DNA of 64,000 bases from Pseudomonas sp. URMO17WK12:I11 (GCF_007677725.1 NZ_VEDF01000017.1:1-64000); one strand, 5' to 3'; counted from the first letter of the stretch, positions 1 through 9,295 are shown. A program made the numbers and translations. The notes: generated by a model from the sequence alone, not told the origin.

Positions 1-1209
1 GTGTACGGCGGCCACAAACCGGCCTGGCACTCCAGCGGTTTGATGAGCGGCTACAAAAGCAAGGAAATCGGCGGCGGCGGTTTCAACCAGTGGGTGATGG
101 ACGACTCCACCGGCCAGGTGCGCACCCAGTTGCACAGCAGCCACGGCCATACCCAGCTCAACCTCGGCTACCTGATCGACCAGCGCGGCAACCACCGCGG
201 CGCCCTGCGCGGTACAGGTTTCGAACTGCGCACCGACGCCTACGGCGCCCTGCGCGCCCAGCAAGGCCTGTACCTGAGCACCTGGAAGCGCAGCAACGCC
301 CAGGGCGCCCAGCTCGACATCAGCGAAGCCCAGCAGCAGCTGCAGAACAGCGAACAGCGCCTCAAGACCCTGTCCGACACGGCCAAGCAACACAACGCCG
401 ACGCTCTCCAAGCCGGCCTCGACAGCCTGACCCAGCTCAACGCCGACGCCGACGTCACCTACGGCAGCGACAACAGCAGCCCGAGCCAGGGCCCGAGCGA
501 GCAGCAACGCAACGGCGGCGACACCGCCTGGGCCATGCGTAGCGGCGGTCGCGGCGAGACGCCGGGGTACCAGAAGCCACTGCTGATCGCCTCCTCCCCA
601 GCCGATATCGCCACCGCCACCCCGCAGAACACCCACTTGCACAGTGGCAAGCACCTGACTGTGAGTACGGGTGAAGATGTCAGTATCGCCAGCGGCAAGT
701 CATTGCTGGCCAGCGTGGTGCAGAGCATCAGCCTGTTTGCGCAGAACGCGGGAGCCAAGTTGTTTGCCGCCAAGGGCAAGGTGGAATTACAGGCGCAGAA
801 CGATGAGATGCTGCTCACATCACTGCAGAACATGAAGCTCAGCTCCACAGCTGCCGGTATCGAGATCGCTGCCAAGGACGGGATCCTGTTGACCAGCGGT
901 GGCGGTTACATCCGCATCAAGGGCGGCAACATCGAAATCCATGCGCCGGGCACGATTGATGTCAAAGGGGCGAAGAAGACCTTCAGTGGTCCTACAAGTT
1001 TATCACACAGTTACAATGATATGCCTGATGCAAACTTTGAAAAACGCATAGCACTTAAATATCAAAACGGTGAAGTGGCACGTAATGTGAAATATGAAAT
1101 TCATCGAGAAGACGGTAGCATTATCAGCGGAATAACGGATGCCGACGGACGCGCCCAACAGCAAAAAAGCGACATGCTGGGCAAATACCTCTTCAAGATT
1201 ATTGAATAA
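1..1209 (+). CDS. vgrG: VgrG tip protein of T6SS, C-terminal part (5' end outside window)
   Basis: The frame is open from base 1, so the N-terminal gp27/gp5-like part lies upstream. The visible 402 residues start in the post-OB-fold segment (YGGHKPAW), pass through a Gln/Ala-rich helical stretch (about residues 95-150), then a DUF2345-type beta-repeat region (about 200-330). They end in a short extension (about 340-402) that looks like a transthyretin-like domain, with EIHREDGS and DADGRAQ motifs. In other VgrGs such extensions carry the downstream effector; that role is inferred here. The lipase gene starts 13 bases after the stop. GC is high up to about base 980 and then drops abruptly, so the effector-adapted extension belongs compositionally to the effector module. 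Confidence 0.93.
   Translation: MYGGHKPAWHSSGLMSGYKSKEIGGGGFNQWVMDDSTGQVRTQLHSSHGHTQLNLGYLIDQRGNHRGALRGTGFELRTDAYGALRAQQGLYLSTWKRSNAQGAQLDISEAQQQLQNSEQRLKTLSDTAKQHNADALQAGLDSLTQLNADADVTYGSDNSSPSQGPSEQQRNGGDTAWAMRSGGRGETPGYQKPLLIASSPADIATATPQNTHLHSGKHLTVSTGEDVSIASGKSLLASVVQSISLFAQNAGAKLFAAKGKVELQAQNDEMLLTSLQNMKLSSTAAGIEIAAKDGILLTSGGGYIRIKGGNIEIHAPGTIDVKGAKKTFSGPTSLSHSYNDMPDANFEKRIALKYQNGEVARNVKYEIHREDGSIISGITDADGRAQQQKSDMLGKYLFKIIE
168..594 (+). repeat. Direct repeat copy 1 (vgrG internal segment)
   Basis: This part of vgrG, encoding YLIDQRGNHRG through YQKPLLIA, recurs with few mismatches at 16198-16623 in the same orientation. The two copies bracket almost the whole immunity island. Homologous recombination between them would delete or amplify about 16 kb. 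Confidence 0.9.
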
Positions 1210-1222
1210 GCAAAGGTGCCGC

Positions 1223-2926
1223 ATGGACCAGAGAGAAACCACACTCCAAATTCAGATAGGGCCTGACGGGCGTGAACAGGCATCAGCGCCGCTGGAGCGT
1301 CAGGGTTGTTCAGACAACCTATTATACATAAGTCCAAGACAGGCAATTCCTGTCATTTTCGTACCTGGGATCATGGGTACACCGCTACTCGCGACAGGAA
1401 AGAACAACAAGAATCTTGTAAAAAAATTAAAGGGGCGATGGAGCTGGTTCCCTGACAGTTTGGGATGGATGGGAATATTAAGCGTCATTGGAGGATTCAA
1501 TCGTCTCAGCCCAGCAGAAAAGAAGACCCTGCTAGACCCAGAACAAACAAAAGTTCCTAGGGAAATAGGAGAAGCGGATTTCTCTGGGTTCGATTTGAAA
1601 ACATGCCCATTGCCCAAGGATGAGATCGAAAGACGGGGATGGGGTTCGGTTCTTTTGAGCGACCTTGGTGGCTATGGACCAATCTTAAGCTTTCTCGAAA
1701 CAGAGCTCAGAAGCCTTTATCATGATGATGGTAAAACAAAACCGCGGATTAAAGGTGCCATGCTTGCGTTTGAGGGCAGCATTCAGTCAATCAAGGGTTA
1801 TGAAGCGCTAGACTTGGATGCCTACAAGAAAGCCTCCTCATGGAGTTATCCAGTATATGCGTGCGGTTATAATTGGTTGAAAAGCAATGAGGAATCGGCT
1901 GATGAACTGGCTCATTACATTCAATATGTTCTCAACGATTGCAACTCGCGACTGAAGTTGAAGTGCGATAATGTCATCCTCGTTACTCACTCAATGGGTG
2001 GTCTTGTAGGGAGGCGCTGCGCGCAAAAACATCCACAAAATATACTGGGGGTTGTCCACGGCGTACAGCCTGCTATTGGTGCAGGCACAGCATATCGGCG
2101 CGTGAGAGCCGGTTGGGAGGATTTCACAGGGCGATTGGCGATAGGCGCAAATGCTGATGAGGTCACCCCGGTCTTCGGCGCCCCAGGTCCTTTACAGTTG
2201 CTCCCAAATCAACCCTACGGCAACGGTTGGCTGAATGTCCGCTGGGAAAAAAAAGACGGCCCCATCTTGATGTCACTACCTCGGACGTCCAACCCCTACG
2301 ATGAAATTTATTCGAAGACTACTGCTTGGTGGCGTCTTTGCGACCCACGCTTGGTAGAACCTCGCGCGCAAAATCGAGAGGGACTTGAAGAAGGCTGGAA
2401 TTTATATTTAAAAAACCTGAAAATGGCTCAGAACTTCCATGCTGCATTGGGAACTTACTACTACCCTCAAACGTATGCGCATTTTGGATCTGACAGTAAA
2501 TTCCCCGCCTGGAACAAGATTGACTGGGTGCTTAAAGCATTTAGAAATATGACAGGCCAATTTTCTCCTACATCGTCAAAAGAGGCGACGCCACACCTGA
2601 AGCTGATTACAGATAACAGAATCAATTATCTGACACTCAATAACCCGCAAACGGCCGGCAAGATTGCCTACCAGCCGCTGCATGGTCCCGCAGTCATAGG
2701 TGCTGAATATAGCGGGGATGCCTATCATGCGACGATGGCCTCGCAGGATGACACCGGTGATGGCACAGTGCCTTCGCACTCTGCTGCCGCTGTGACGGAC
2801 CATATCAAATTTTCAGCTCGTCTTTCTGGCTTTGAGCACAGCGCTTCTTACAATGACAAGTCGGCTCGCGCGATTACGCTCCACTCGATCATCATCCTCG
2901 CCAAGGACGCTAAAACCCTATGCTAA
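1223..2926 (+). CDS. tle4: T6SS lipase effector, Tle4 type (PGAP1-like alpha/beta hydrolase)
   Basis: The 567-residue product matches the Tle4/TplE phospholipase class in size, motifs and context. VPGIMGT (about residues 48-53) is the oxyanion-side strand typical of PGAP1-like hydrolases. THSMGG (255-260) is the nucleophile elbow with Ser257, where Thr replaces the first Gly of GxSxG. GDGTVP (Asp513) and FEHSASYND (His539) probably complete the triad. ATG at 1223 is preferred over the longer frame from 1139 because that would overlap vgrG by 71 bases. The next gene, an immunity gene of the Tli4 family, overlaps the stop by 7 bases. Expected role: delivered on VgrG to the periplasm of rival cells to cleave membrane phospholipids. 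Family assignment is from recalled motifs, not a search. Confidence 0.85.
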   Translation: MDQRETTLQIQIGPDGREQASAPLERQGCSDNLLYISPRQAIPVIFVPGIMGTPLLATGKNNKNLVKKLKGRWSWFPDSLGWMGILSVIGGFNRLSPAEKKTLLDPEQTKVPREIGEADFSGFDLKTCPLPKDEIERRGWGSVLLSDLGGYGPILSFLETELRSLYHDDGKTKPRIKGAMLAFEGSIQSIKGYEALDLDAYKKASSWSYPVYACGYNWLKSNEESADELAHYIQYVLNDCNSRLKLKCDNVILVTHSMGGLVGRRCAQKHPQNILGVVHGVQPAIGAGTAYRRVRAGWEDFTGRLAIGANADEVTPVFGAPGPLQLLPNQPYGNGWLNVRWEKKDGPILMSLPRTSNPYDEIYSKTTAWWRLCDPRLVEPRAQNREGLEEGWNLYLKNLKMAQNFHAALGTYYYPQTYAHFGSDSKFPAWNKIDWVLKAFRNMTGQFSPTSSKEATPHLKLITDNRINYLTLNNPQTAGKIAYQPLHGPAVIGAEYSGDAYHATMASQDDTGDGTVPSHSAAAVTDHIKFSARLSGFEHSASYNDKSARAITLHSIIILAKDAKTLC

Positions 2927-3995
2927 TGCCTCGTACCGCACTCTCGGGTACAGTTGCACTTGTGATCGGCGGTGCTTTATTGACTGTCCCATTGACTATC
3001 CCTATTGCAAGAGGAGCACTAACAGCGATGGAACCAACTAAAAATCTTACAAAAATGGTCCGGGTAGGTCGGTTCAGTATTGATTTGCCGAACGACGCCG
3101 TATTTGATGGAGCATTACTCGAACTAAATGGCGTGCCTGTAGCCATTACACCAGGCTACATAAAGGCCCGTGTGGAGCGAGAGGCAAAAAAAACTGGATT
3201 ACCATCGAAGAGCGAAATCTCGGCAATGTAGAACATAAAGCAACCAAGGAGCTATTAGAAGATGGAGCCGTGATCTTTAAGTACGACCATACTCGAATTA
3301 CCGGCGAAGGACTCGACGGCGAGCCGATTAACAAAATAGTGTACTCCACGCTGGCATACCAGTGGTTCAACAACATGAAATTTGTACTTGGCAACGACAG
3401 CACGCTCAACAAGGAAAAACAAATAAGCATAATTCTTAATTCAATACCGCTCAGCACCAGCACCATTGATAATCAACAAGGCATCTGCTACGTGAGTGGC
3501 TGCTTGACTCATCAGACCGGCAACGAAGGTGTTTATGTAGACTTTAAATTCGCAGAGCATCCTGACTTGAGGGCGAAATTCACATCCAAACAATATGGCG
3601 GTGTGGCCAATCAATATTTATCTCAAAGAAACAATAGCGGCTTTGCACCGACCGACGGGGCCGCATGGATGATGAAATCGGAGTACCAGCACCGCACCTA
3701 TCGCAACACTAAGCGGACTATCAACAATCTTCCAGGTGAGGAGATAATTGAAGCAAGCACAGAAAAATCCGGAGAGGGATATCTGACCGAGATTAATGCC
3801 GTTTGGTATTATCCAGGCGAGCCTAATAGCGATGACAAGCCTGAAATTCGTTTCGATTTGGATTACAGCTACACGACCAAACAACCGCCGAAGAATGGCA
3901 CAGGATTCCCTCATCCAAAGGAAGCGAATTTGATTGATGAGGAAGAATTTATGAATATCTGGGATGACGCTCTCAACTCCCTCGCCCCACACTAG
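2920..3995 (+). pseudogene. tli4: Frameshifted Tli4-type immunity gene next to the intact effector
   Basis: This is read as 2920-3231 plus 3270-3995 in another frame. Against the intact homologue at 18356-19426 the two parts align end to end. The break lies in an eight-A run at 3186-3193 that is one base short, and one added A would restore a 358-residue protein (intact copy 356). The signal region also differs: VIGG replaces the lipobox ending in Cys18 seen in the two relatives (VISC at 18356, VIGC at 6763), so lipidation would be lost. The ATG overlaps the tle4 stop, the usual coupling of effector and immunity gene. It may be a true pseudogene, a slippage-expressed gene or a homopolymer sequencing error. 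As written, the cognate immunity protein would be cut at residue 103. Confidence 0.85.
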
Positions 3996-4122
3996 TTTTC
4001 GTCTAAACAATAGAGTCTCTGGTCTGTTACAGGGGATTCGGCATGAGTGCGATGATTTTCGGGATAACCGAGCGACAGAGCGCCTATTGCATCATGCCAA
4101 CTACGCAAAGAGAAAATTGCCA

Positions 4123-4413
4123 ATGACTTCTACGTCCCCAAAGACGCGCTACTTAGGAACCATCAGCATAGGACTTGTTATCGCCGGCTCGATTCTTTCC
4201 CTCTTTTTATTAACCGGACCGAGCCATGGCACTATGCCTGGCATAGGAGGATATCAGAAAATATTCGCACTATTTTCCTTATGGGTCACAAATCTCCTAA
4301 CCCTCATACTTAATGCAATCTATTTCTTCTGCGTGCGAAAGCCAAGATGGTTGAAAATTATACTGCTGCTACAATTGACTGTTGCGCTTATTGCTCTTCT
4401 TCCTCTGAGTTGA
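4123..4413 (+). CDS. Small three-helix membrane protein, unknown
   Basis: The 96-residue product has three hydrophobic segments (about residues 10-30, 45-65 and 75-95) and few charged residues. ATG 4123 is chosen because the longer frame from 3964 overlaps the tli4 pseudogene and has a non-membrane leader. It sits between the tli4 pseudogene and the next vgrG stub, at the position where accessory or second immunity genes often lie in T6SS effector modules. I do not recognise a family, and no function is claimed. Confidence 0.55.
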   Translation: MTSTSPKTRYLGTISIGLVIAGSILSLFLLTGPSHGTMPGIGGYQKIFALFSLWVTNLLTLILNAIYFFCVRKPRWLKIILLLQLTVALIALLPLS

Positions 4414-4435
4414 AATTTGCGGCTGTTCCCGTGTC

Positions 4436-5395
4436 ATGAACCTGGCCTTCGGCACCCCGCTTTCGCAAAGCGGCCGCCTGCTGCAACTGACCACCCCAAT
4501 GGGTGCCGACCAGCTGCAGGCCCTGCGCGCCCACGGCGTCGAGCGCATTGGCCGCACCCCGCGTTACACCCTCGACGTGCTGGTGCAGGACACCGAGTAC
4601 GACCCGGAAAAACTCATCGGCCAGCCCGTCAGCCTCGCCCTGCTCTGCGACGACGGCAGCCAGGCCCCACGCCAAGGCCTGGTCGAGAGCGTGCGTTACC
4701 TGGGCAGCGACGGCGGCCTGCACGACTGGCAGCTGGTGTTCGCGCCCTGGTTCAGCCTGCTCGAGTACCGCAGCGACTGCCGCATCTGGCAGGACAAGAC
4801 CCTGCCCGCCATCCTCGAGTCGGTGTTCAGCCAGTACGAACAAGCCAAGGGCAACTACCGCCTCGACCTGCGCCGCGAGTATGCGCCGCTGTCCTACGTC
4901 ACCCAGTTCAACGAAACCGACGCCAACTTCGTGCAGCGCTGGTGCGCTGCCGAGTCAAAATCTCCGAAGCTTTATACTTGGGGTACTATTGAGTGGGGCT
5001 CAAAAAACTTGAAAGGTCTCGACGCAAAGAATGCAAAACTGAGCGGTGACAATCTCGATGCCCAAGTGGAACTCAATGGATTGTACACACTCGAAATTGG
5101 CCCGGGCTATTACCCTAGCGACGGAACGGTGCCTGCTTTTTCCTCTTCGTCTCCACGTGGAAAGCCGGGGGTTAAGGGCGCCTTCGCGCATGGTCAGAAC
5201 AGCGGGGCGTTAAACCAATACTGCAAGACAGGAATATTCAATCAGTCAACCGGTTACGGCCATCAAGATGCCTATACTGACAAGGCTGGGCGCACTCGAT
5301 TTGCGACACTGTATAGCTTAGTTCGCCTATCTGCACAGATCGGCGAACGGTGCCCAAGGAGCAGTAAATGCGCAGTATGTATAAAGCTTCTCTAA
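4436..5395 (+). pseudogene. vgrG 5' stub fused in frame to an effector 3' tail
   Basis: Residues 1-173 are the start of a VgrG (MNLAFGTPLSQSGRLLQLTT through FVQRWCAAE). At about base 4955 the frame passes directly into a lipase tail: SDGTVP, AHGQNSG, GYGHQDAYTD, TLYSLVRLSAQI. The tail has the Asp and His motifs expected of the triad but no nucleophile Ser. At 5345-5347 the tail's stop has become GAA; the sister copy has TAA at 12594. The frame therefore runs into the following immunity gene. GC falls sharply at the junction. A 319-residue hybrid could be made, but it lacks the VgrG needle and the lipase core, so it is most likely a deletion scar. Confidence 0.85.
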
Positions 5396-6348
5396 CGCTA
5401 TTTGCCCTTTGGTTACTCAACATATCCGTTGCGGCCGCAAACAAAATTGAAGGCAATGCCATGGACGATACAAACTGGACTACCCATTATTTTGGCCGTT
5501 TCGAGATCACCCTACCGAAAGGCTCGAAGATTTCGGCAGACTATAAAATTTTCAACGAAAATCTTGTACTGGTCAGTAAAAACGGACGCGCCAACCTGCC
5601 GACCTTAGTAAATCAAAAAACAGAAGAACTCAAAAAAGGTATTGCTCGAGGCACCAGCAGTCGTTACGAAAAAACAGTGCCTTTAGACAACGGCAGCATG
5701 CTGCTTCTGTCTCGGCTTGGTGAGTTCTACACATTCAATGCATACCTACTTTCAAATAAAAATACACTCTATCACCTGATGGCAAAAACGATTACCGAAA
5801 AAAGCATACCTGGCGGCATTGAAAAAATGCGCCTGTTGAGCAATACAATTTTCTTCCGCCACCCCAATGAGGCCCCTCCGCCGGGCGGTTTTGCCATTGA
5901 AGCCGGCTATACCACACTCCCCAATGACGAATTCTTTGAGTCCATCTATATGGGCGCCCAAATTTCCGGACACCCGGGCACCTATATAAGTCTTCTGACC
6001 AAAGGCATCCTAGAGAAAGAACCAACTCTTCTGCAGCGATTTGATAATCATGAGTATGACAGCTCCTTAAATGAACTGGCCAACTCGGGCCGGATGCGAA
6101 CATTGCGAAAACAAAAGCGGAGCATTGGCGACTTAAACGGTGAAGAAGTCGCGATTAGCACATCGATCTATGGCAAGCAATATTATGCATTCCAGTTCGA
6201 GTACGAAGGAACGCTGGAATCAAATACCCGACCTTACGTGGCCATTGAACTTGGCACACACGAAGAAGGAAGTAACTTTTCATCTGACGATGAGGCATTA
6301 GCATTCTGGGATCGCATGCTAGCCAATTTCAAACCCCTCTCGGAATAA
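5368..6348 (+). CDS. Tli4-like T6SS immunity protein, copy A1
   Basis: This 326-residue periplasmic protein has a Sec signal peptide (about 1-24, ending SVAAA). It has the two-part Tli4 layout: an N-terminal YFGRFEITLP motif and a C-terminal half ending SSDDEALAFWDRM. It differs from copy A2 (12617-13597) at about nine residues. AAGGAG lies 8 bases before the ATG, giving a strong ribosome site independent of the upstream stub. No effector core for this type remains in the window, so it is an orphan immunity gene that probably protects against relatives carrying the matching lipase. Family membership is from motif resemblance to its neighbours. Confidence 0.8.
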   Translation: MRSMYKASLTLFALWLLNISVAAANKIEGNAMDDTNWTTHYFGRFEITLPKGSKISADYKIFNENLVLVSKNGRANLPTLVNQKTEELKKGIARGTSSRYEKTVPLDNGSMLLLSRLGEFYTFNAYLLSNKNTLYHLMAKTITEKSIPGGIEKMRLLSNTIFFRHPNEAPPPGGFAIEAGYTTLPNDEFFESIYMGAQISGHPGTYISLLTKGILEKEPTLLQRFDNHEYDSSLNELANSGRMRTLRKQKRSIGDLNGEEVAISTSIYGKQYYAFQFEYEGTLESNTRPYVAIELGTHEEGSNFSSDDEALAFWDRMLANFKPLSE

Positions 6349-6361
6349 AGAAAGACCATAT

Positions 6362-6399
6362 AGAGTGACTATGCACAATCTGTGACAGGTAGTCACTCT
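6362..6399 (+). terminator. Possible stem-loop after copy A1
   Basis: A nine-base-pair inverted repeat (AGAGTGACT at 6362-6370, AGTCACTCT at 6391-6399) encloses a 20-base loop just after the stop at 6348. No T-run follows, so termination is uncertain. The matching site after copy A2 has a mismatch in the stem. Confidence 0.35.
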
Positions 6400-6480
6400 G
6401 TCAGGTTGCGATATTTAAGGTGCGTTTGCGTATGGCTCTAACTCCGACCGATATCCAGATCCATGCCGGACAGGTGCTCT
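6400..6480 (+). pseudogene. Remnant of an effector tail
   Basis: The stretch around 6420-6475 resembles the effector tail at 16664-16725, where the frame reads FAHGANSDRYPDACRTGA. Here it is frameshifted and cut off. A similar decayed copy follows A2 near 13665-13725, so the remnant was present before that block was duplicated. The bases from 6480 to 6600 hold nothing I recognise. Confidence 0.55.
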
Positions 6481-6603
6481 CAGCCCTGCACCGTTGACGA
6501 ACACCAGCCCCCCTTAGAGCTGGCTGAAGAATAACTTTGATTCAGGCTTGGACAAGCAGATGAGTCTATCATGAGGCGATGGCCTAGCAGGATGATTCGG
6601 CTG

Positions 6604-6769
6604 ACGGCACAATGCGTTCGCAATCTACCGCCGCTGTGACGGACCACATAAAACTTTCAGCAGCACTCTCCAGCTTCGAACGCAATGCTCATATAACAAA
6701 AAGCCAGCAGCGATAATAGCTCCGCATTCTACAATCAGTATCGAGAAAGGCGTTAAAAATCTATGTTAA
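6604..6769 (+). pseudogene. Remnant of the Tle4 3' end
   Basis: The segment aligns with the last 160 bases of tle4 (2776-2926): the AAVTDHIK-like stretch, the FEHSA-like region with the catalytic His replaced or shifted, then the end with the overlapping ATG. The reading frame is broken several times. It leads into the immunity gene at 6763 exactly as tle4 leads into its immunity gene. Confidence 0.65.
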
Positions 6770-7899
6770 TGTCTCGTACCATTTTAACGAGTGCAGTTGC
6801 ACTTGTGATTGGCTGTACTTCATTGATTGCCTCACTGACCATCCCTGTTGCAAGAGGTGCATCAGCAGCGATGGCCTCAACTAAAAATCCAACAAAAATG
6901 GTCCGAGTAGGTCGGTTCGGAATTTCTTTGCCAAAAGACGCCGTTTTTGATGGCGCATTACTTGAACTGAATGGCGTACCTGTAGCCATAGGAGGTGCGC
7001 CTGAAGCCGGAGCCAAGAATATGACAACTGACAAAAAGACCTTTTACTTCGGGCGATATTCGATTGCGATTCCCACTAACGGAAGCGATATATGGTCATC
7101 GTATGAGGTAGTGAAGAAGAAAATTGAGTTCATCAGCAAAAATGGTAGGCGCGATCTCCCTAAAAGCACTGCAGAAACAATCGCCACAATAACTCGCAAG
7201 CATAATGCTGGTTATATCGATGAATACGATCATACACTTCCGCTTGACGGCGGAGGGGCAATTGTAGTATCCAAAGGTCATAAATACAGTTTTCACATTT
7301 ACTACTTAACAGAAAAAAATACACTTTATCGCCAAACAGTCGAATCCATACCGGTGAGCGCTTTTGACAAAGCAGTCGCTAGAGCTAAAGAACTGAATAG
7401 TCTCATCCACCATCGGAATCCCTCGGAGCGGCCACCGAGCCACGCCTTTGCGCTAGAAGCCGGATATATGGATTTGCCGGTGGACAAATTCGATGAGAAA
7501 GTCTCAATCGGATTACCGGTATCCTCAGTTCCGGGCATTCACTTGACTTTTGATACGCAAGTGATTGGAAAGCCCGAGCCCGGACTTTTGACTAGATTTA
7601 AGGAGCGGTCGACGGGCGCTTTGACTCTTCTAAAAAATCTTCTAGCAAGCTCAAGCGTCATCAGGAAAGGCGGAAGAAAAGTTGCCGGATTGAATTTTGA
7701 GGAGCTACTAATAAAAACCACCACTGAAGGGAGGAACGTTTATGCTTTCCGACTGGAATTTTCAGGCACCCCTGAACTCAGTCTAGAGCCTTATACAGTT
7801 CTTGAACTTAGCACAGTTGATGGCGGCCCCGGATTTGAAAGCGACGAACAAGCTGTCAAGTTCTGGGATGATGTGGTAGAGAGCTTACAGCGGATATAG
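6763..7899 (+). CDS. Chimeric Tli4-like immunity protein, copy B1
   Basis: This 378-residue protein joins two immunity types. Residues 1-76 match the N-terminus of the tle4-linked type, with a lipobox VIGC at residues 15-18 and then VRVGRFGISLPKDAVF. From about residue 77 (PEAGAKN, MTTDKKTF) it follows copy B2 (13929-14921), beginning with B2's own mature start FYFGRYS. The first beta motif of the fold is therefore present twice. The start context also comes from the tle4-linked type. The frame is intact, so the hybrid is probably expressed as a lipoprotein, whereas B2 has an ordinary export signal. Which lipase it neutralises cannot be told from sequence. Confidence 0.8.
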   Translation: MLMSRTILTSAVALVIGCTSLIASLTIPVARGASAAMASTKNPTKMVRVGRFGISLPKDAVFDGALLELNGVPVAIGGAPEAGAKNMTTDKKTFYFGRYSIAIPTNGSDIWSSYEVVKKKIEFISKNGRRDLPKSTAETIATITRKHNAGYIDEYDHTLPLDGGGAIVVSKGHKYSFHIYYLTEKNTLYRQTVESIPVSAFDKAVARAKELNSLIHHRNPSERPPSHAFALEAGYMDLPVDKFDEKVSIGLPVSSVPGIHLTFDTQVIGKPEPGLLTRFKERSTGALTLLKNLLASSSVIRKGGRKVAGLNFEELLIKTTTEGRNVYAFRLEFSGTPELSLEPYTVLELSTVDGGPGFESDEQAVKFWDDVVESLQRI

Positions 7900-8317
7900 T
7901 TCGGCAACTAAGCTGCGGCGTGCACTAGAATGCATGTCTCTTCGCACCCGCAGCATAATTTAGGCATATAGCTTCAATTTTATATTCATGGCATTCTCCA
8001 TCGCTCCGGCTCCATCTATTTAGCAGCATCCGACTTGAACACAATGCGTGTTTGACAACAAGTCAGCGGGGCTTGTAACTCTGCATTCTATAACCAGTCC
8101 CATGAAAAGCGCTAACGTTTATGCCAATGCCACGTACTGTTACATCGGATTAAGTTCCACTTGTGATTGGCACCGACATTGCCTGCTGTAAGATAAGCAA
8201 CCCAGCGACAGGCTCAAATAAATGTGAGCACCAAAAACATGTAACGATCATGACGACCGAACGTTATGTGTCACACTACACAGCTTAGTGAGAATCTCTG
8301 CCCATGTTGAAATTTAA
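7900..8317 (+). pseudogene. Composite of cassette remnants before copy C1
   Basis: Bases 7900-8030 repeat the DNA after copy B2 (14922-15055) with few changes. Around 8045-8160 lie traces of the Tle4 end and of a Tli4 signal region (an ATGCCA start followed by a stop). From about 8220 an effector tail related to YEHQNAYNGPD, then TLYSIVRLSAHVEI, is recognisable although interrupted. Its final codons overlap the start at 8304 by 14 bases, as at 11271. Confidence 0.6.
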
Positions 8318-9284
8318 CATCCACCAAAGCTTAACGCGCGCTCTAAAAGCATTTGGTACTGTCGCAATATTTATCTCAACAACCGCCGAAAGCGGAGCAC
8401 TAGACATGAATAGTCAAAAAAAGACTTTTTACTTTGGCAGATACTCCATTTCGGCTCCCACGGATGGGTCAGGCATTTGGGCTTCATATAAAATAATCCA
8501 CAAAGATTTACAGTGCATAAGTAAAAGCGGCTTGCGAGACATCAATATAAAAGTAGACGAGTCCATTGCTGAAATCAATAGGCTTCACAAAGCAGGGTAC
8601 AAAGGATTTGATCAGAAAATCCCGCTCGATGGAGGAGGTTTCATTGTAGTATCCAAATCGACAAATTATGATTTTGATATATACTATCTAACCTCCAGAA
8701 ATACGCTTTATCGTCAAGTTGTGGAATCCATTTCAATACTAGCTTTCGATAAAGCTGTAGCACTCGTGAAACACCTAAACTCAATGATTCATTACCGCCA
8801 CCCAGAATCCAGTCCTCCCGAAGGAACATTTGCTGTAGATGCTGGCTATCTAACTCTTCCCTCCAACAAGTACCCTGAGCAAGTTTCAATAGGCCTGCCC
8901 ATTTCCACAGTGCCAGGAATTCATGTAATTTTCGATACGCAAGTGATACGAAAACCAGAGCCTGGATTGTTAAAACGTTACAAGCAGCGTACATCAGGGG
9001 TTGTAATGCCAATGCTACAAAATATTCTGACGAACTCCAGTGTTTTGAGAAAAGCCCAAAGAACAGTTGCTGGACTGCCATTTGAAGAGCTTATGCTGAA
9101 GACCAAGTCTAATGATCGAACCTTCTATTCATTCCGTCTAGAATATCCAGGCACACCGAAATCGAGCAGAGAGCCCTACACGGTTCTGGAACTGAGTACT
9201 CTGGATGAGGGTAAGACTTTCAATACTGACGGAGATGCCATCGAGTTCTGGGATAGCTTAGTAAACAGCATCAAACGGCTATAG
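8304..9284 (+). CDS. Tli4-like immunity protein, copy C1
   Basis: The 326-residue product has a signal peptide (about 1-34, ending TAESGA), the N-terminal FYFGRYSISAPTDGSG motif and the central VSIGLPISTVPGIH and FDTQVI motifs. Its C-terminal EPYTVLELST is shared across the island. It is clearly a paralogue of C2 (11271-12251), with the same signal peptide, but more diverged than the A pair. Translation is probably coupled to the preceding effector tail, although that tail is now broken. It is an orphan immunity gene, with no complete effector upstream. Confidence 0.8.
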   Translation: MLKFNIHQSLTRALKAFGTVAIFISTTAESGALDMNSQKKTFYFGRYSISAPTDGSGIWASYKIIHKDLQCISKSGLRDINIKVDESIAEINRLHKAGYKGFDQKIPLDGGGFIVVSKSTNYDFDIYYLTSRNTLYRQVVESISILAFDKAVALVKHLNSMIHYRHPESSPPEGTFAVDAGYLTLPSNKYPEQVSIGLPISTVPGIHVIFDTQVIRKPEPGLLKRYKQRTSGVVMPMLQNILTNSSVLRKAQRTVAGLPFEELMLKTKSNDRTFYSFRLEYPGTPKSSREPYTVLELSTLDEGKTFNTDGDAIEFWDSLVNSIKRL

Positions 9285-9295
9285 CCTGCGTTGTC

